In this document: positions 1 through 7,862 of the stretch, piece after piece | Layout: each line of letters begins with the position of its first letter | Position numbering within the stretch: position 1 is the stretch's first letter | Source of the DNA: Ferruginibacter sp. | GTDB lineage: Bacteria > Bacteroidota > Bacteroidia > Chitinophagales > Chitinophagaceae | Assembly (NCBI GenBank): GCA_013141115.1 | Contig: JABFRP010000002.1 | Location: 2,778,647-2,842,646, forward strand | Length of the DNA stretch: 64,000 bases | Reading direction: 5' to 3' | Position numbers and translations under genes: made by a program | Notes under the pieces: model-generated | The model's database searches: none | Told to the model about the DNA's origin: nothing | The model's input: only the letters and a program-made list of their open reading frames with translations

Positions 1-1615
1 CCTTCCTCTATGCAAGAATGTTTCTTAAATACTTTTCTAAATAAAGCTTTGGTTTCATTGCCAATGAAACTTTTGTCATCAGGGTAATTAAGTTTATAAT
101 TGTAAGTCTTTTCGCCATTTTCCACCTGGTTTTTTTTAAATCCTAATAATCTTAAAATACTATCATGGCTAACTTCTGAGGAATTATCAAATAATTCAAA
201 AAGGTTTTCCTTATTTTCAAGAGTTAAATAAGTCTGGCTGACATCTATATTAATTTTTAATTTCCCATCAATTGTTTCTTCTTTTTGTATAATTTTTATG
301 TTGTGAATAGTCTGCCATATTCTAAATTCTTGAAAGCAGGGATTGCTTCTGGAGGTAACTTTTACTCCTACAATTTTTGTTTCAGCATCTTTGGCTTTAT
401 AAGCTTTGGTTTCATACTGGCAATTTGCTAATAATCCTTTTTGTGATTTTAATCCTCTTTGGTAATAAATAATATCGTTAAAAATATGTGGAATAAATCT
501 TTACTTTTTAGTTCTTTGTTTTTTTCTTTGTTGTGGGTGTAAAAGCTATCCGATATTTCGGCTATTTTGTTTTTATCAGTAAATTCTTTTTCGAATGTAC
601 TAGCTTGTGTTTCCCAGATTTGTTTTAGCTCTTCTTGATAAAATTTTCTATCAACAATTCTTTGTTTAATTGGATAGTTTCTGTCAGCTTTAATGTTTTT
701 TAAATAGTATTCTGATATGGTTAAGTTTTCTTTAGCAATATCTTTTTCAAGTGCCAATTTTCTGCTTTCCCACGCATTGGGATCAACTTCAGATATTGTG
801 TAAGTCGATTTAAGGTCTTTAGTCGTTTTCTTAGTTATTTCTACTTCAATATTTTTATTAAGCCAATCTAAGGGTTTTTGCCTTTTTTTTATTGCTGTGA
901 ATTCTAGATCAGAGGTTGCACATGTTAGTTCATAAAATGTATAACCCCTATCCTTACCTTCCCCTTTCCCATTTTCTTTAATGGAAGTAATAATTACAAT
1001 TTCCACCCATTTCTCATAAAGTGGATATTTCGTTTCAGTAGTTTCAATTTCTATTTTGTTATCCTTCCTACTACTTTTAAATCCTCTTCGTTGATTATAA
1101 TGATAAAGAATTCTGGCAAGTTCGGTTAAACTAACCTGCGTATGTAATGCTTTTGTTTTAAGAAAGTAAATTATCCAATCTTCTGATATTTCATACTCTT
1201 CGCCTGTGGTAGTTTTCTTTCCAGATACTCCAAAAAAATCGGCCGCTTCTTTTTTTAAACTATTAGAAAAGGGTAGGAATTGGTTTATATTATGTTTGTC
1301 TAAATTCTTAAAATTTATTGGAAATTCTTTTGGTATCCATTCAAGAATTTTCAAGGCTTCAATAAGCCTTGTCCTTCTAAGTTTATAGCGTTGATTTAAT
1401 CTTCTGGCTCCTCTGACTTGTGTTCTTCCTGCTGCTTTTGATTCAGGTATACCAGTTTCAAATTTGTTCATTGCATCTGCGTCCATGGGTATAATTCGAC
1501 TACCTAATTGGATAATTTTGCCATTTAAAATTTCAGGATTTTCATAAGCATTACTTTCTATAAATGCCCACCCAATTGAGTTTGTTCCTATATCCAAACC
1601 TAGAATTTTTTTCAT
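1..1615 (-). CDS. cas9: Type II-C Cas9, 5' part, frameshifted and cut by the left window edge
   Basis: RNA-guided DNA endonuclease of a type II CRISPR system; only the N-terminal part lies in the window. Seen: the RuvC-I motif GLDIGTNSIGW near residues 6-16 with catalytic Asp8, an arginine-rich bridge helix at about residues 62-90, and the Cas9 motif NQRRGFKSSRK near residue 175. From the ATG at 1615 the frame runs to a stop at 449 (388 aa). The conserved Cas9 sequence continues without a stop in another frame from about 480 to the left edge, with DIIYYQRGLKSQKG and then CFQEFRIWQ. One T is apparently missing in a short T run (plus-strand A run 480-484). This is either a real inactivating frameshift or a sequencing/assembly error. 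The gene is more AT-rich than its neighbours, which fits horizontal acquisition. cas1, cas2 and the array would be expected to the left. Confidence 0.9.
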
Positions 1616-1644
1616 TTCTGATTTATTTAGGGTTAAACGAAAAC

Positions 1645-1672
1645 AAAAAAATGCCCCGAAGTACGTCGAGGC
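1645..1672 (-). terminator. Rho-independent terminator of the tracrRNA
   Basis: Seven-pair stem (plus strand 1653-1659 with 1666-1672, one G-T pair) followed on the minus strand by seven T residues at 1651-1645. It ends only about 30 bases before the cas9 ATG, so cas9 must be transcribed by readthrough or from a promoter inside those bases. Confidence 0.75.
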
Positions 1673-1735
1673 TCGTGAAAATCATTGCGGAATGATCCTT
1701 ATTGTGATTTGCTACTTTAAAGATATAGGAATTAT
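1645..1735 (-). ncRNA. Predicted tracrRNA of the type II-C CRISPR system
   Basis: Lies directly upstream of cas9 on the same strand. Read 5' to 3' on the minus strand it has an anti-repeat containing GCAAATCACAAT (1701-1712), which would pair with the TTGTGATTTGC start typical of Bacteroidetes II-C repeats. Next comes a perfect six-pair hairpin ATCATT-CCGC-AATGAT (1681-1696). Last is a GC-rich hairpin GCCTCGA/TCGGGGC (1653-1672) followed by seven T. This order (anti-repeat, nexus-like hairpin, terminator hairpin) is that of known tracrRNAs. The 5' end is inferred. The cognate repeat is outside the window. Confidence 0.8.
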
Positions 1736-1740
1736 TTTAA

Positions 1741-1789
1741 ATTAGAAAAATAATAAATAAAAAATCCTAACTCATCAAGCCGGGATTTT
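1741..1789 (-). terminator. Probable terminator of the LytTR regulator/kinase operon
   Basis: Inverted repeat AAAATCC (1761-1767) and GGATTTT (1783-1789) with a 15-base loop, followed on the minus strand by a T-rich stretch. It separates the regulator gene ending at 1823 from the tracrRNA/cas9 unit. Confidence 0.5.
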
Positions 1790-1822
1790 ACAAAAAAATT
1801 AGATCAAACCTGCATTTTGCAC

Positions 1823-2566
1823 TTAATGCTGCTTTAGTGTGTTCATCACCATTTCCTTACGCCTTTTTGAAACGGTAAATTGTTTTCCATCACTCATCAG
1901 CAGCATACCTTCCCTGTCCACACTGGTAACATACTTAGTATTTACCAATGTGGATTTATGGATCCGCAAAAATCCATGATCCGCCAGCAGGTCTTCATAC
2001 TCTCCCAACGTTATTGAAACCAGCATGGGTTTACTTTTTATAAAAATAAAACGGGTATAATTACTTTCTGCCTCACAGTACAATATTTCAAGTGGGGCAT
2101 AAAAGAAAACACCTTCGGTAGTAGATAAGGCCAGTTTAAAATCTTTTACATCTTTTTGCTGCAGGTTGGTAAGTAAATTGGAAACCAGCAATTGCTGATT
2201 CTTATTTTGTTGTTTTACAATGTGGCGGTTTACTGCATTTTGCAGATCAAGAATGTCGATAGGTTTTAATAAATAATCCAATGCACTAAACCGGATGGCT
2301 TTAATAGCATACTGGTCATAAGCTGTGGTAAAGATTACATCAAAGTTGTTTTCAGTAGCCATATTTAAAAAATCAAACCCATTCATTTTGGGCATTTCTA
2401 TATCAAGCATAACCAGTGATGGGTTAAATGACAGTAATAACTCCAGTGCATCTTTTACATTGCTGCTGTATTTAATTTCTGTTGTCGTGCTGATATGTTT
2501 TTCTATCAGTATTTTTAAAATATTACCAGCCGCAGATTCGTCGTCAACTATTAAAATCTTTATCAT
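1823..2566 (-). CDS. LytTR-family response regulator
   Basis: A 247-aa two-component regulator. Residues 1-120 form a receiver domain: the acidic pair Asp8-Asp9, phospho-acceptor Asp55 in LDIEMP, and Lys101 in YLLKPID. About residues 145-247 form a LytTR DNA-binding domain with the typical RIHKSTLVN segment. It starts 31 bases after the end of the sensor kinase gene on the same strand, so the two are almost certainly one operon and a cognate pair. Family knowledge: LytTR regulators bind direct repeats and often control surface or secreted products. No target can be assigned here, although the surface-protein genes begin just beyond the kinase promoter. Confidence 0.93.
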   Translation of the reverse strand: MIKILIVDDESAAGNILKILIEKHISTTTEIKYSSNVKDALELLLSFNPSLVMLDIEMPKMNGFDFLNMATENNFDVIFTTAYDQYAIKAIRFSALDYLLKPIDILDLQNAVNRHIVKQQNKNQQLLVSNLLTNLQQKDVKDFKLALSTTEGVFFYAPLEILYCEAESNYTRFIFIKSKPMLVSITLGEYEDLLADHGFLRIHKSTLVNTKYVTSVDREGMLLMSDGKQFTVSKRRKEMVMNTLKQH

Positions 2567-2597
2567 GGTTTTTTTAATAAATTGTATAAGGTTCTTG

Positions 2598-5500
2598 TCA
2601 GTCGTTTTCTAAATTTGAAGGAAAACTGATAACAGCTCTTGTACCTGTTACATTACCGGCTGTGTCTTTTTTATCGGTTATTGATAATAAAATTGCTGCA
2701 TTAAGTTGTTGACTAAGCACCTGTAACCGCTGCTGCAATATTATTGTACCTTTTGATGTAAATTGTTCGTTACCTAATTTTTGTTTTTTTATTAAGGCCG
2801 CTTTTTCCCTGCCAATTCCATTATCATCAATGGTTATAAATAGGGTGTTGTTTTTTTCTTCATAAATTATCCGGAGTGTTTTATCGCCATCTTTATTACG
2901 CAGGCCATGCCATATAGCATTTTCTACAAGCGGTTGCGTTATCAGCGAGGGAATCATTATTTCATTGGTATCTGCTATTGCTGCAATATTAATATTGTAA
3001 GTAAACGAATCGCTGAATCGTAACGATTCTAAAGAAAGATACAATTGCAGCATTTCTATTTCACTGCTCAGGGGTATCAGTTCTTTTTCTGAATTATTCA
3101 ATACCATTCTTTGCAATTTTGAAAACTGCGAAAGGTATTTATAAGCTGCATCTACATTATTAGTGAGTATGCACTCCTGTATGGCATTTAAACTGTTGAA
3201 AATAAAATGTGGATTCATCTGGCTTCGCAACGCTTCCAGCTTGGCTTTTGAAAGTTGTTCGTTAATACTATAGATCTCAATGTGCTTTTGTTGCAGTAAA
3301 TGTTCAGCTTCAATCGACTTTATTTTATTGGCAACTAGTGTTGCAATGGTGCTTAAAATTTGTAAATGTCTTGGCGTAAAAAAATTCTTTTCATTGTGTT
3401 CGCTATCTAAAATACCTAACAGCTCATTATTGTAAATTACCGGTACCGTTATTTCGCTTAACCTTACTATATCATCGGGCCTGTAGCGGTCATCTGCAGA
3501 AGTATCACCTATTAATACAGCTTCTTTTGTTTGCATTACATAACCCACCACGCCCTGGCCGGGTAAAACAGTAAAGGATTGCTTATTAATTTCTTCTTCG
3601 GTATCCTTGGGGCCAAAGCCCGCCTTTTGAATCATTTTGGTTTTATCATTGTTCCATATATAAAACATACAGTCAACAAAGCCCAATTGGCCTATAAGAT
3701 TTTTGGCAACATCCCATAATACATCATTAACTGTATGTTTGTCTATTAATGAAGACGAAAAATAATTAATGATCTGCTCCAACTCCAGTTTGCTTCTGTA
3801 TTGCTCTGCATTTAACTGCTGTACTTTTAATTTTTCTTTAGCTATGGCTTTAATATTTTTTTCACGTATGCTGCCCAATGCATAAATAAGTAAAGCTGCC
3901 GTTGATAGTATTAGCGCAATAAACCACCAGGTTTTCCAAAATGGCGGTGTAATAATTATTTTAAATTGTGTAACGGCTTTGCAAAAAATACCATCCCGGT
4001 TGGCGCATTTTACAAAAAAAATATACTCTCCTTCTTTTAATTGATTGTATACCGCAGTATTGGTAATATCAGCAACCATCCATTCTTTATCAGCTCCTTC
4101 TAATTTGTAATAATATTTTATAGCGCCGGGGTTCCAGAATTCGAGCGAGGAGAATGCGATCCTTATAGAATTTTCATTATAGGGAGAGCTGAGTACGGTT
4201 TTGTTTTTAATTAAAGAATCAAGCCTGATCTCCTTTTCAAAAATATGCATACTGATAATGCGTACATCTGCAGGTGGTGGGGTAGCAGTAAATTTTGCAG
4301 GATCGAAAGAAAGAAAACTTTCAGATGTTCCCAGCAGCAGGTTCCCATTTTTTAATTTATAAAACTTGCTTGTAAAGATATTGTCTGTTATTCCATCGTT
4401 TATATTATAACTGGTTACTGAAAAATCATGCATGTTTATTTTGCATAAACCATCATTATAGCACCCTGCCCATATATTGCCCAAATCATCTTTCATTATA
4501 GTTTGTACAAGGTTGTTGGGTAATCCTTCTTTAAAGGTTATGGCTTTAAAAGTTTTATTTTTTTTATCAAAAATATTTATGCCCATTAAAGTGGCTATTA
4601 CCAGTGTATCGTTATTGTATTTCAAAATATCGGTAACACAGTTGTTACTGATAGAAGTATTATTGCCCCTGTTTACCATATAGGCTTCGGTAAATTTTTC
4701 TTTCTTTTTATCAAACAACTGCAAGCCATTTTGTACAGTGCCTGCCCAAATTTTATCTCCATCCAGCAAAATGCATTGCACCCTTTTTATGTTTGTGGAA
4801 TCGGAAAAAAGAAATTGAGTGTAATTTTTTTTGATCCCGGTATTCATATCCATTTTAACCAAACCTTTTTTCCAGTGGCCCATCCAAACAGTTTTGTCAC
4901 TGTCTTGCCTTATCATGATAAGCGGCCCGGATAATGTGGTATCTTTTTCATCTGTTATTTTTTCTGTTACCGGGTTTAGCTTTATTATTGAATTGCGTTG
5001 GTTGGGCCCCCATATTATATCGTTGGCATCTTTAAAAAGATTCCACACCTGGTTGCTGCTGTTGTTTTTATTTCCGTGATCGGTATACAGGTATTGTTTT
5101 TTAAAATGTAATGCGCTGTCTGTTTTTACAATACCACCGTTTACATAATAATAGCTTATAAATACATCGCCATTTTTTACTTGTAAAAAATCCGATGCGG
5201 CGGTTAAAGGAAAAAAATCGTTTTTGCTCACATTCCGTTTATGTACCTGGAAGTAGGGTCTTTCGGGATTAAAAATATTTATGCCTCTATCTGAGCCAAT
5301 TAAAATGTTTTTTGAATGGTCCTGGGCAATGCAAACACTGCCATAACTGTTATCGGTTACGTGATAAGTATAAGGTTTGGTATTGTTGGCTTCAATAATT
5401 AAAAAATTATTTATTTCCGGCTGATAAATGGCTATACCCCTTGCGGCAAGCGGTACAATAATTTTGCCATCTTGCAGGCAATATAGTCCCGCAATAAGTT

Positions 5501-6278
5501 CGTTTTGTACTTCGGGGCCTAACTTTTGCAAATTTGGTTTTTCAAATATAAATGCCTCAATTTTTGTTGTTATCAAATTGTACTTATACAATTTTCTGCC
5601 GCAAGTAAGCCAGAGTGTATTACCTCTTTTTAAACTAACCCCTGCATTTTCGGTTATATCAAACAGGGGATTGTGTAATGGGTTGTGCTCTTTATCATAT
5701 AATTTTTTTTGGTGCTGGTCATAAAATTTTATGCCGGCAGATGTGCTTATCCAAAAATTATTATCTGCATCTACAGTTAGCCAGCCGGTAATGGTGTTTT
5801 TGGTAAGCCCTAACCTGCTGTTATATCTTTCAAACTGGTTGGTTACGGCGTTTAATTTATAAAGTCCGTCATGGCCTGCAATCCATATCACGCCCTGCTT
5901 GTCTTCAATAAAATTCCAAACACCATTTATTTTATTTTGCGGTCTTGCATGTAAATTATAATTATAAAATTTTCCTGTTGTTCGGTTTAAAGTATAAGGC
6001 CCCTCCGGATCGCTGCCAAACCATAAGCGGTTTTTACTATCTTCAAAAATGGCGCTTATCCAATCCGATTGTAATGCCGAAGTGTCTCTTACGTCAGCCA
6101 GGTAATTTTTAAACCTGGTGCCGTCATAGCGTTGCAATCCAGCCTGCGATCCTATCCACATAAATCCTTCTTTGTCCTGAAAGATGGTTGTTACTTTATT
6201 ATTTATTAACCCTTCGGCAGTTGTAATATGCCGGAAAATATAATCAGCATTTTGTGCATAGCTGCCCAATATCCCCAT
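2598..6278 (-). CDS. Beta-propeller sensor histidine kinase (Reg_prop, Y_Y_Y, GAF, LytS-type kinase)
   Basis: Large membrane sensor kinase. The periplasmic part (about residues 10-690) is made of two-component-regulator propeller repeats with recurrent GxxxGL and WIG/WAG blades, followed by a Y_Y_Y domain (about 690-765). A transmembrane helix at about 777-799 leads to a GAF domain (about 820-985) and a His_kinase/LytS module with H-box NPHFIFNSL near residue 1020 and an ATPase domain with DDNGIGRE. Upstream codons between 6281 and 6329 encode a good lysine-plus-hydrophobic signal-peptide core in frame, but with no ATG/GTG/TTG. The true start may therefore be non-canonical (ATT at 6329 or 6326), or there may be an indel in the 9-base A run. 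It is the partner of the LytTR regulator. Divergent from the next genes. Confidence 0.9.
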   Translation of the reverse strand: MGILGSYAQNADYIFRHITTAEGLINNKVTTIFQDKEGFMWIGSQAGLQRYDGTRFKNYLADVRDTSALQSDWISAIFEDSKNRLWFGSDPEGPYTLNRTTGKFYNYNLHARPQNKINGVWNFIEDKQGVIWIAGHDGLYKLNAVTNQFERYNSRLGLTKNTITGWLTVDADNNFWISTSAGIKFYDQHQKKLYDKEHNPLHNPLFDITENAGVSLKRGNTLWLTCGRKLYKYNLITTKIEAFIFEKPNLQKLGPEVQNELIAGLYCLQDGKIIVPLAARGIAIYQPEINNFLIIEANNTKPYTYHVTDNSYGSVCIAQDHSKNILIGSDRGINIFNPERPYFQVHKRNVSKNDFFPLTAASDFLQVKNGDVFISYYYVNGGIVKTDSALHFKKQYLYTDHGNKNNSSNQVWNLFKDANDIIWGPNQRNSIIKLNPVTEKITDEKDTTLSGPLIMIRQDSDKTVWMGHWKKGLVKMDMNTGIKKNYTQFLFSDSTNIKRVQCILLDGDKIWAGTVQNGLQLFDKKKEKFTEAYMVNRGNNTSISNNCVTDILKYNNDTLVIATLMGINIFDKKNKTFKAITFKEGLPNNLVQTIMKDDLGNIWAGCYNDGLCKINMHDFSVTSYNINDGITDNIFTSKFYKLKNGNLLLGTSESFLSFDPAKFTATPPPADVRIISMHIFEKEIRLDSLIKNKTVLSSPYNENSIRIAFSSLEFWNPGAIKYYYKLEGADKEWMVADITNTAVYNQLKEGEYIFFVKCANRDGIFCKAVTQFKIIITPPFWKTWWFIALILSTAALLIYALGSIREKNIKAIAKEKLKVQQLNAEQYRSKLELEQIINYFSSSLIDKHTVNDVLWDVAKNLIGQLGFVDCMFYIWNNDKTKMIQKAGFGPKDTEEEINKQSFTVLPGQGVVGYVMQTKEAVLIGDTSADDRYRPDDIVRLSEITVPVIYNNELLGILDSEHNEKNFFTPRHLQILSTIATLVANKIKSIEAEHLLQQKHIEIYSINEQLSKAKLEALRSQMNPHFIFNSLNAIQECILTNNVDAAYKYLSQFSKLQRMVLNNSEKELIPLSSEIEMLQLYLSLESLRFSDSFTYNINIAAIADTNEIMIPSLITQPLVENAIWHGLRNKDGDKTLRIIYEEKNNTLFITIDDNGIGREKAALIKKQKLGNEQFTSKGTIILQQRLQVLSQQLNAAILLSITDKKDTAGNVTGTRAVISFPSNLEND

Positions 6279-6533
6279 AAGGAGGACTGCCAGTAAAGCG
6301 CTATATTTTTTTTTACAGATAAAAATAATTTAGGGTTAAAAGTAATCAATTAAAATGCTTTGCAGTTTTCGTTTACTCATTAGAATATAACGTTGGCTAA
6401 TTCATTTTTTGTTTTGCTGAGTTTTTACCGATAAATAATTGAATTATGCTGCTGCTAAGTAAAAACCTGCATTGCCTAACTGTTGCTGTTTGGCTGTTTT
6501 GCACCGTGTTATATTTACTTTAAATTAAAGATA

Positions 6534-6842
6534 ATGGCGGAGCAGGAGCATACGGTAGCAGGTAAAACGGTGGAGCTGGAAGAAGAGTTGAAAGCATTGG
6601 GCCTGTGGCAAACCAATATGCCGGCCTGGGTAAATTGGTATGATGAAGATGGCACTATTGCCCGAACAGATTTTGCACAATGGCTGCAGTATGTTTTTAT
6701 TCCCAATCACCTGCATAAAAATAAAATGATGCCGGTGTCCGCAAAAAAATTACTGGTGCCCAATGCGATTAAATATTTTGGCGATGATGTAAAAAAAGGC
6801 AAACTTTTAAGGATACTTATTGAAATAGATGCTTTACTATAA
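6534..6842 (+). CDS. YqcC-like protein
   Basis: About 102-aa soluble protein. The segment with WLQYVFIP and the C-terminal LRILIEIDALL matches the general pattern of the YqcC family (Pfam YqcC): a small helical protein of unknown function often near pseudouridine synthase genes. The ATG at 6534 is preferred over the upstream ATG at 6483, because the extra 17 residues look untranslated. It ends 9 bases before the first fibre-like gene, so the two could be co-transcribed, but no functional link is known. Confidence 0.65.
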   Translation: MAEQEHTVAGKTVELEEELKALGLWQTNMPAWVNWYDEDGTIARTDFAQWLQYVFIPNHLHKNKMMPVSAKKLLVPNAIKYFGDDVKKGKLLRILIEIDALL

Positions 6843-6851
6843 AAATAAAAA

Positions 6852-7832
6852 ATGAAAGAAATTTTCTACTGTACACTCTTATGCATTAGTGCAAATAATA
6901 GTATTGCACAAAATGTAGGTATTGGAACGGTTTCGCCGCTCGCAAAATTGCACGTGGTTAAAAATGACAGTGCTGTAGCCCTTTTTGAAAATACGCAGGC
7001 ATTAAATACCAATATCAGCACTGCTTTATATTTTAAAACCGGCAACAGTGCATTACCGTACACCGGTGCTATAAAAACTATTGGCGACGGAACCAACGTT
7101 GCCCGGTTAGGCCTGTTCACTTTTACTTCAGCGTCGGGAAATAATTTAAAAGAAAGAATGAGTATAACGGATGCTGGCAATGTGGGTATAGGCATTGTAA
7201 ATCCGCAAAGCAACTTGCACATAAATCCTAATGGAGCAGGCTCTTTATTGATTGGTACTAACCGGGCTTCGGGGGGCTATACTAATTTGGAAATGGGAAT
7301 TAATGCTCAAAGCAATGGATATGGTTATGTGCAGGCTACAAAAGCAGCAGGGAGCAGTTATGGAGCTTTAGCCCTGAATGCTAACGGAGGTAATGTTGGT
7401 GTTGGAACAAATACACCCACTAATACATTGGATGTTCATGGTGGAGTTGCCTTCCCTATAAAAGTTGTTACCAATAATTATACGGTTCAAAGCGACGACT
7501 ATACCATTGCAGTAGATATGCAGGAGAATGTAAATAAACCTACAGTAAAAATCTTTCTTCCACCTACATTATTAAATCACGGCAGAATAATAAATGTAAT
7601 AGCCATAAATATGGCTAGTGATAATGCCAGTCCGGGTAACACAAACTCCGTTGAAGTGTATGATGCTACCGGAACTATACTATATCAAAAACTGCAAAGA
7701 TGGGAGAGGAACGAATTAAGTCCGGGTTTTCACACAGTACGTTTTGTATTAGGTTTTGTTTTTCAATGTATAGGTGCTACTACCTGGGTGACACTGAGCA
7801 AAAATTCAACTGAATATAGATTTCCAACCTGA
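6852..7832 (+). CDS. Secreted fibre-like protein with GIGT-type repeats
   Basis: 326 aa with an N-terminal signal peptide ending near SIAQ (residue 20). The body holds modules typical of Bacteroidetes tail-fibre/adhesin-like proteins. The GIGT.SPLAKLHV start module is followed by one copy of a roughly 85-residue module (FENTQALNTN, YFKTGN, ERMSITDAGNVGIG), then the LLIGTN/GGYTNLEMG module and GVGTNTP. The C-terminal 125 residues are unique and predicted beta-rich. The same modules recur in the next gene and in the protein at 12662. No T9SS tail is seen. Role in surface attachment is inferred. Confidence 0.7.
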   Translation: MKEIFYCTLLCISANNSIAQNVGIGTVSPLAKLHVVKNDSAVALFENTQALNTNISTALYFKTGNSALPYTGAIKTIGDGTNVARLGLFTFTSASGNNLKERMSITDAGNVGIGIVNPQSNLHINPNGAGSLLIGTNRASGGYTNLEMGINAQSNGYGYVQATKAAGSSYGALALNANGGNVGVGTNTPTNTLDVHGGVAFPIKVVTNNYTVQSDDYTIAVDMQENVNKPTVKIFLPPTLLNHGRIINVIAINMASDNASPGNTNSVEVYDATGTILYQKLQRWERNELSPGFHTVRFVLGFVFQCIGATTWVTLSKNSTEYRFPT

Positions 7833-7862
7833 CTCAAATAACATTTTTTATTATAAATTATT

